NCBI GenBank assembly: GCA_035714625.1
Contig: DASTLT010000169.1
Coordinates: 6,431 to 70,430 of the forward strand
Length of the DNA stretch: 64,000 nucleotides
Reading direction: 5' to 3'
Source of the DNA: GCA-003244245 sp035714625
Lineage (GTDB): Bacteria > Actinomycetota > Actinomycetes > Mycobacteriales > Pseudonocardiaceae
Shown: positions 60,094 to 64,000 of the stretch, one piece after another
Numbering within the stretch: position 1 is the first letter of the stretch
Layout of the letters: each line of letters begins with the position of its first letter
Notes under the pieces: model-generated
The model's input: only the letters and a program-made list of their open reading frames with translations
Databases searched by the model: none
What the model was told of the DNA's origin: nothing
Translations under genes and position numbers: made by a program

Positions 60094-62007
60094 ATAGTGC
60101 GGTTCTGGGACCTTCGGGGCGATCCGCTGCTCCACGAAGATGCCGTGCCAGAGCATGAACACGAGCACCGCCCAGATCCGCCGGCTGTGGTCCAGCGGGC
60201 CTGTGCGGTGCTCGTCGAGCATCCCGCGCACCATCTCCAGGTCGAGTAACTGCCCGGTACCGGACTCCTCGATGATGCTGCGCGCCCAGTCGTACAGATC
60301 TTCCCGTAGCCAGTGCCGGATCGGCACCGGGAAGCCCAGCTTGCGGCGGTTCAACACGTGCCGGGGCACGATGTCGCGCAGCGCCCGGCGCAGGGCGTGC
60401 TTGGTGGTCTCCCGGGTGACCTTCTCCTCGAGCGGGATGGTGGCGGCCACCCGGAACACCTCGGGATCCAGGAACGGAACCCGCAGCTCCAGCGAGTTCG
60501 CCATGGTCATCTTGTCCGCCTTGACCAGGATGTCGCCGCGCAGCCAGGTGAACAGGTCGACGTGCTGCATCCGGGTCACCGGATCCCAGCCGGCCGAGGC
60601 GGCATAGGCCGCTGCGGTGAGGTCGGCGTGCGAGACGGTGGGATCGTACTCGCGGAGCACTGCACGCAGTTGGTCGTCGCGGAAGATACGGGCATTGCCG
60701 TAGTAGCGCTGTTCCAGCGGCAGTGCGCCCCGGCGTAGCAGGTCCTTGCCCCGAACCCCGTCCGGGATGCGGGCCGAGATCCGGCCCAGCAGGCGGCGCA
60801 GCCCACCGGGAACCCGCTCGAACGCGGCCAGTGACAGGGGTTCCCGGTAGATCGTGTAACCGCCGAAGAGCTCGTCGGCGCCCTCCCCGGAGAGCACCAC
60901 CTTGACGTGTTCCCTGGCCTCCCGGGCGATGAACCACAATGGCACGAGGGCGGGGTCGGCCACCGGGTCGTCGAGATACCAGACGATGAGTGGCAGCGCC
61001 TCGGCCAGTTCGGCGGCCGAGACGGTACGGATCACATGACGGACCCCGATCGCGGCTGCCGACTCCGCGGCCACGTCCACCTCGGAGTAACCTGCCCGCT
61101 CGAATCCGGTGGTAAAGGTGATCAGATCCGGGTTGTGCTCCCTGGCCAGCGCGGCGATGGCGGTGGAGTCGATTCCGCCGGACAAGAAGGCGCCGACGGT
61201 GACGTCAGCCCGCATGTGCTTCGCCACCGAGTCCCGCATGACCGCGGTGATCTGGTCATGCAGGGCCCGCGATTCGGCCCCGGAGCGGACCGGGACCGGC
61301 TGGAAATCCGGGTGGAAGTAACGCTCGGTGTGCAGCTTGCCACCGGGGTGCACGGTGAAGGAGGTGCCGGACTCGATACGGGTGATCCCGGTGTGCAGGG
61401 AGGCAGGTTCAGGCACGTATTGCAACGTGAGGTAGTGCTGCAGCGCCCGGCGGTTCACCTGCGTCGTCACTCCCAGCGAGGGGGCCAGGTGCAGCAGGCT
61501 CTTCTTCTCACTGGAGAACGCGACCCCCTGCGGCCCTGCGCAGAGGTACAGCGGCTTGATACCGAACGGGTCGCGGGCCCCGAAGGCTACTCGCTGCGCG
61601 GCGTCCCAGATGAGGAACGCGAACATCCCGCGCAGCTTCTGCACCGCGCCCGGACCGAAGTGGTGATACGCAGCGACGATCACTTCGGTATCACCCTGCG
61701 TGAGAAAGCTCACGTTGTAGGGTTCGCGGCGCAGTTCCTCGCGAAGCTCGATGTAGTTGTAGATCTCGCCGTTGGACAGGATCGTATAGCGTCCCGGTTC
61801 CTCCGGTGGTCCCCAGCTCAGTGGCTGGTGAGAGCACTCCAGATCGATGATCGACAGCCGGTTGAATCCCAGTACCACATCGGCGTCGTGCCAGGTCCCG
61901 GCCTCGTCGGGGCCGCGATGTCGCTGGCAGCGCAGCGCCGCGGCCACGTCCGTCACCCTTCCGGCCGCGTCCTGTCGCGCAGTCAGCACGCCCAGCAATC
62001 CGCACAC
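60079..62007 (-). CDS. asnB: Asparagine synthetase (glutamine-hydrolysing)
   Basis: AsnB amidates aspartate with ATP, using ammonia from glutamine; close relatives in actinobacteria amidate cell-wall meso-diaminopimelate. The 642-residue protein has an N-terminal class II glutaminase whose nucleophile must be Cys2. GTG 62007 directly precedes CGLLGVL and has GAGGAGG 8 nt upstream, so the longer frame from 62052 is rejected. SNGEIYNYIELREEL follows. The synthetase domain carries VGAFLSGGIDSTAIAALA (PP-loop) and VVLSGEGADELFGGY. It is Rv2201 in order, divergent from ctaC. Whether it acts on Asp or on the cell wall is not settled by sequence. Confidence 0.92.
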   Translation of the reverse strand: MCGLLGVLTARQDAAGRVTDVAAALRCQRHRGPDEAGTWHDADVVLGFNRLSIIDLECSHQPLSWGPPEEPGRYTILSNGEIYNYIELREELRREPYNVSFLTQGDTEVIVAAYHHFGPGAVQKLRGMFAFLIWDAAQRVAFGARDPFGIKPLYLCAGPQGVAFSSEKKSLLHLAPSLGVTTQVNRRALQHYLTLQYVPEPASLHTGITRIESGTSFTVHPGGKLHTERYFHPDFQPVPVRSGAESRALHDQITAVMRDSVAKHMRADVTVGAFLSGGIDSTAIAALAREHNPDLITFTTGFERAGYSEVDVAAESAAAIGVRHVIRTVSAAELAEALPLIVWYLDDPVADPALVPLWFIAREAREHVKVVLSGEGADELFGGYTIYREPLSLAAFERVPGGLRRLLGRISARIPDGVRGKDLLRRGALPLEQRYYGNARIFRDDQLRAVLREYDPTVSHADLTAAAYAASAGWDPVTRMQHVDLFTWLRGDILVKADKMTMANSLELRVPFLDPEVFRVAATIPLEEKVTRETTKHALRRALRDIVPRHVLNRRKLGFPVPIRHWLREDLYDWARSIIEESGTGQLLDLEMVRGMLDEHRTGPLDHSRRIWAVLVFMLWHGIFVEQRIAPKVPEPHYPVQL

Positions 62008-62123
62008 GCTCTCACCCTCCTCAGCCCCGCCGTCCAGGGCGACGACGGTCACGGCGCCCCAGTATGCCTAGTGGGACGCAGCCACTCGCGCACCCCGGGG
62101 AAGCTGCGGCCGGAGCGCTGGTC

Positions 62124-62129
62124 TAGGCT
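62124..62129 (+). promoter_or_regulatory. Possible -10 hexamer for ctaC
   Basis: TAGGCT lies 162 bp upstream of the ctaC start, in the asnB-ctaC intergenic region. It would give a leader of about 155 nt containing the repeats at 62161-62216. No -35 is clear. Confidence 0.3.
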
Positions 62130-62160
62130 TTCTGATCAGTCGTGACACTGTGCTCACTGT

Positions 62161-62216
62161 GCTGACGTGCCTGAGGCTGATGCGCCGAAGCTGACGTGCC
62201 AGGGGGCTGACCTGCC
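62161..62216 (+). repeat. Four degenerate 11-bp repeats in the ctaC leader
   Basis: Copies of GCTGACGTGCC or one- to two-base variants start at 62161, 62176, 62190 and 62206, about 15 bp apart, in the ctaC leader. Confidence 0.7.
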
Positions 62217-62291
62217 AGGGCTCACACGTGCTTCTGTGCCGACCTGCTTGAAGGGTTGCCCGGGTTGCGGGCTGACGAGGAGGAACGAGGC

Positions 62292-63248
62292 GTGGTCGAG
62301 GTAGTCCACCCCCGCGTGGCTCGACTGCTCAAGGCAGTCGGGCTGGCCGGACTGGTCGCCTTCCTGTCCACCGGGTGCTCAGCGCACCAGGTGCTCTCGT
62401 TCGGCTGGCCGGAAGGGGTCACCCCGCAGGCCGAGCGGATCCGCGCGCTGTGGATCTGGTCAACCCTGGCCGCATTGGTGGTAGGGGGGATCGTCTTCGG
62501 GCTGATCTTGTGGACGGTCGCCTTCCATCGTAAACGCTCCGACGACATGCCCCGGCAGACTCAGTACAACTTGCCGCTGGAGATTGTCTACACCGTTATT
62601 CCCTTCGTCATCGTGGCCGTGTTGTTCTACTTCACCGCCACGACGCAGAACTACGTCAACGCCAAGCTCGAGGATCCCGCCTTGCGGGTGCAGGTGGTTG
62701 GTTTCCAGTGGAACTGGGAGTTCCAGTACCTGCAGAACCAACCGGGGGTGAACGGCGAGTTTCCAGTACGGATGACGCAAGTGGGCACCCCCATCTCGAC
62801 GGTCGGCTCGACCACGACAGTCCCGATTCTGGTGTTGCCCACCAACCGGGTGGTGGAGTACCGGGTCGAGTCCAAGGACGTCATTCACTCGTTCTTCATC
62901 CCGGAGTTCCTCTTCAAGCGTGACGTCTTCCCGCGACCAGACAAGAATGAAACCGACAATGTGTTCCAGACCAGGATCGACCGTACGGGTGCGTTTGTCG
63001 GTCGCTGTGCCGAGCTGTGTGGCACCTACCACTCGATGATGAACTTCGAGGTGCGAGCATTGCCGGGAGACCTGTTCGACCGCTACCTGGACGTGCGGGC
63101 TAGGACGAACCCCCAGACCGGAGTGCCGTACACCGCCGGTGAGGCGCTGGCCCGCCTGGGCTGTGGTGACCTGTGCGCCCCCGAGGCGGTAACCACGTCT
63201 CCCTTCCAGGCCGGCCGGACATCACCCCAATCCTTCGGACGCAACTGA
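62292..63248 (+). CDS. ctaC: Cytochrome c oxidase subunit II
   Basis: Subunit II of the aa3 oxidase, carrying the CuA centre that receives electrons from the cytochrome bcc complex. The 318-residue lipoprotein has lipobox STGC at about residues 27-30, two membrane helices (IWSTLAALVVGGIVFGLILW and IPFVIVAVLFYFTAT), VVGFQWNWEFQY and the CuA ligands VGRCAELCGTYHSMM (Cys-x3-Cys-x3-His-x2-Met). GTG 62292 follows a GAGGAGGAAC region and makes the signal peptide N-terminal. It is Rv2200c in order. Confidence 0.95.
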   Translation: MVEVVHPRVARLLKAVGLAGLVAFLSTGCSAHQVLSFGWPEGVTPQAERIRALWIWSTLAALVVGGIVFGLILWTVAFHRKRSDDMPRQTQYNLPLEIVYTVIPFVIVAVLFYFTATTQNYVNAKLEDPALRVQVVGFQWNWEFQYLQNQPGVNGEFPVRMTQVGTPISTVGSTTTVPILVLPTNRVVEYRVESKDVIHSFFIPEFLFKRDVFPRPDKNETDNVFQTRIDRTGAFVGRCAELCGTYHSMMNFEVRALPGDLFDRYLDVRARTNPQTGVPYTAGEALARLGCGDLCAPEAVTTSPFQAGRTSPQSFGRN

Positions 63249-63295
63249 CCTTCCGGGCAGGTCCCTTCCCCCAGGTTCGAGAGCGAGGAAGCACG

Positions 63296-63697
63296 ATGAG
63301 GGTCGAGGCGCGGATCTTTGAGATCATTACCGCCTTTTTCTTCCTGTCCGCGGTGATTTACGGCCTGTGGTCGGGTGGGGAGGCGGTGGGAACCGTAGCG
63401 TTGACCCTCACCGGGGGGTTGACACTCATCGTCGGCACCTACTTCCGGTTCGTCTCCCGGCGCGTTCGAATGCGTCCGGAGGACAACGCCGAGGCCGAGA
63501 TCTCTGACGGCGCTGGTGACCTGGGCTTCTTCTCGCCGGGGAGCTACTGGCCGTTTGGGCTCGCGTTGTCGGCAAGCGTGGTGGGACTGGCGTTGGCCTT
63601 CGACGAGTGGTGGTTGGTCGCGGGCGGGGTTGCTCTCGTGCTCATCACTGTTGCCGGACTGGTCTTCGAGTACCACATCGGACCGCGGCAAGGCTGA
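63296..63697 (+). CDS. ctaF: Cytochrome c oxidase subunit IV (actinobacterial CtaF)
   Basis: A 133-residue membrane subunit specific to actinobacterial aa3 oxidases. It has four hydrophobic spans (FEIITAFFFLSAVIYGLW, TLTGGLTLIVGTYF, SYWPFGLALSASVVGLALAF, WWLVAGGVALVLITVAGLVF). The family start MRVEARIFEIITAFF and the middle MRPEDNAEAEISDGAGDLGFFSPGSYWP are typical. ATG 63296 has GCGAGGAAG just upstream. It follows ctaC by 47 bp and is cotranscribed; Rv2199c in order. Confidence 0.92.
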   Translation: MRVEARIFEIITAFFFLSAVIYGLWSGGEAVGTVALTLTGGLTLIVGTYFRFVSRRVRMRPEDNAEAEISDGAGDLGFFSPGSYWPFGLALSASVVGLALAFDEWWLVAGGVALVLITVAGLVFEYHIGPRQG

Positions 63698-63886
63698 GGC
63701 TCCTGCCCCTGCACCGGTGCCCCTGCCCCGGGGGGTTCCGTTCTCGTACGACTACGACGCCCCGTTCGTACGCGCCTGAACACTGCCCGGCGGCAGGGCA
63801 GAGTCAGTGGCCGTTTAAGGCGTCCGTCACCAGGGTTTGGCGGTACTTGAAGAGCCGCTAACTAGTGTCTCTTAAAATGTTGTTCT

Positions 63887-64000
63887 TTACGCAGCCTGAC
63901 GGGTGACATCGCCGATCTCGCTAGCGCGATTGAGCTGTTCCACGTGCGCGGTGATCGACCGGACTTTATCGATGATCTCGTCGGCGGTTGCGGTCCACTT
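63887..64000 (-). CDS. C-terminal end of a transposase (partial, runs off the window)
   Basis: The minus-strand frame entering at 64000 reads 37 residues to TAA 63887-63889, starting KWTATADEIIDKVRSI. A Trp-Thr-x-x-Ala-Asp-x-Ile ending is typical of IS630-type DDE transposases, so an IS630-like insertion is likely. GC is lower than in the surroundings, and CTAACTAG just outside could hold the TA target duplication and terminal repeat. Too little is visible to be sure of the family. Confidence 0.5.
   Translation of the reverse strand, partial: KWTATADEIIDKVRSITAHVEQLNRASEIGDVTRQAA

Overview
The window is about 64 kb of high-GC chromosomal DNA from an actinomycete, most likely a member of the Pseudonocardiaceae. 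The evidence is strong GC bias at codon position 3, frequent GTG starts, an F420H2:NADP reductase, leaderless promoters, an lprG/P55-type pair and a GlnR box. The housekeeping backbone follows the Mycobacterium tuberculosis Rv2225 to Rv2199c order: panB, caeA-like hydrolase, glnA2, glnE, glnA1, RDD and DUF4191 proteins, lipA, lipB, epimerase, sucB, pepA, gcvT, ilvE, cobS, cobT, DUF3043 protein, glycerate kinase, IscA-like protein, asnB, ctaC and ctaF. The species assignment is inference.

Layout. 1-4.3 kb: end of a chromosomal type IV secretion/conjugation locus (VirB6/TrbL-like membrane protein, small membrane-anchored protein, lytic transglycosylase-NlpC/P60 hydrolase). 4.3-20.3 kb: cofactor and nitrogen genes (F420 reductase, panB, nadE, lprG/P55, glnA2, glnE) plus a CrtI-like oxidoreductase and a glutamine amidotransferase. 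20.3-35.1 kb: an accessory island lying between glnE and glnA1, which are neighbours in M. tuberculosis. 35.2-50.2 kb: glnA1, lipoate synthesis and 2-oxoacid dehydrogenase E2/E3, with serS, an SDR and an FAD oxidoreductase interspersed. 50.3-63.7 kb: gcvT, galK/galT, ilvE, lower-ligand cobalamin genes, glycerate kinase, an IscA-like Fe-S protein, asnB and cytochrome oxidase subunits. The right edge cuts into a transposase.

The most interesting content is in the island: a compact class I lanthipeptide operon of the FxLD type. It encodes a protein-isoaspartate-methyltransferase-like enzyme (24239-25465), a 56-residue precursor with an FDLD leader motif and a four-Cys core (25530-25700), a full-length LanB dehydratase, a LanC cyclase overlapping it by 4 bp, and a separate LanB-C-terminal-like (thiopeptide-type) protein. 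Two TPR-containing XRE regulators lie upstream, the second frameshifted, with a degraded copy of a methyltransferase C-terminus just before the intact gene. No transporter or leader protease is visible. The island flanks carry several frameshifted genes (primase-polymerase-like, XRE, DUF89/ARMT1-like) and a truncated WD40 gene, whereas the biosynthetic core is intact.

Two features recur across the window. Many genes have a TANNNT -10 hexamer 6-8 nt before the start codon, indicating leaderless transcripts. Short tandem duplications of 15-30 bp cluster at gene 3' ends and often copy the stop codon.
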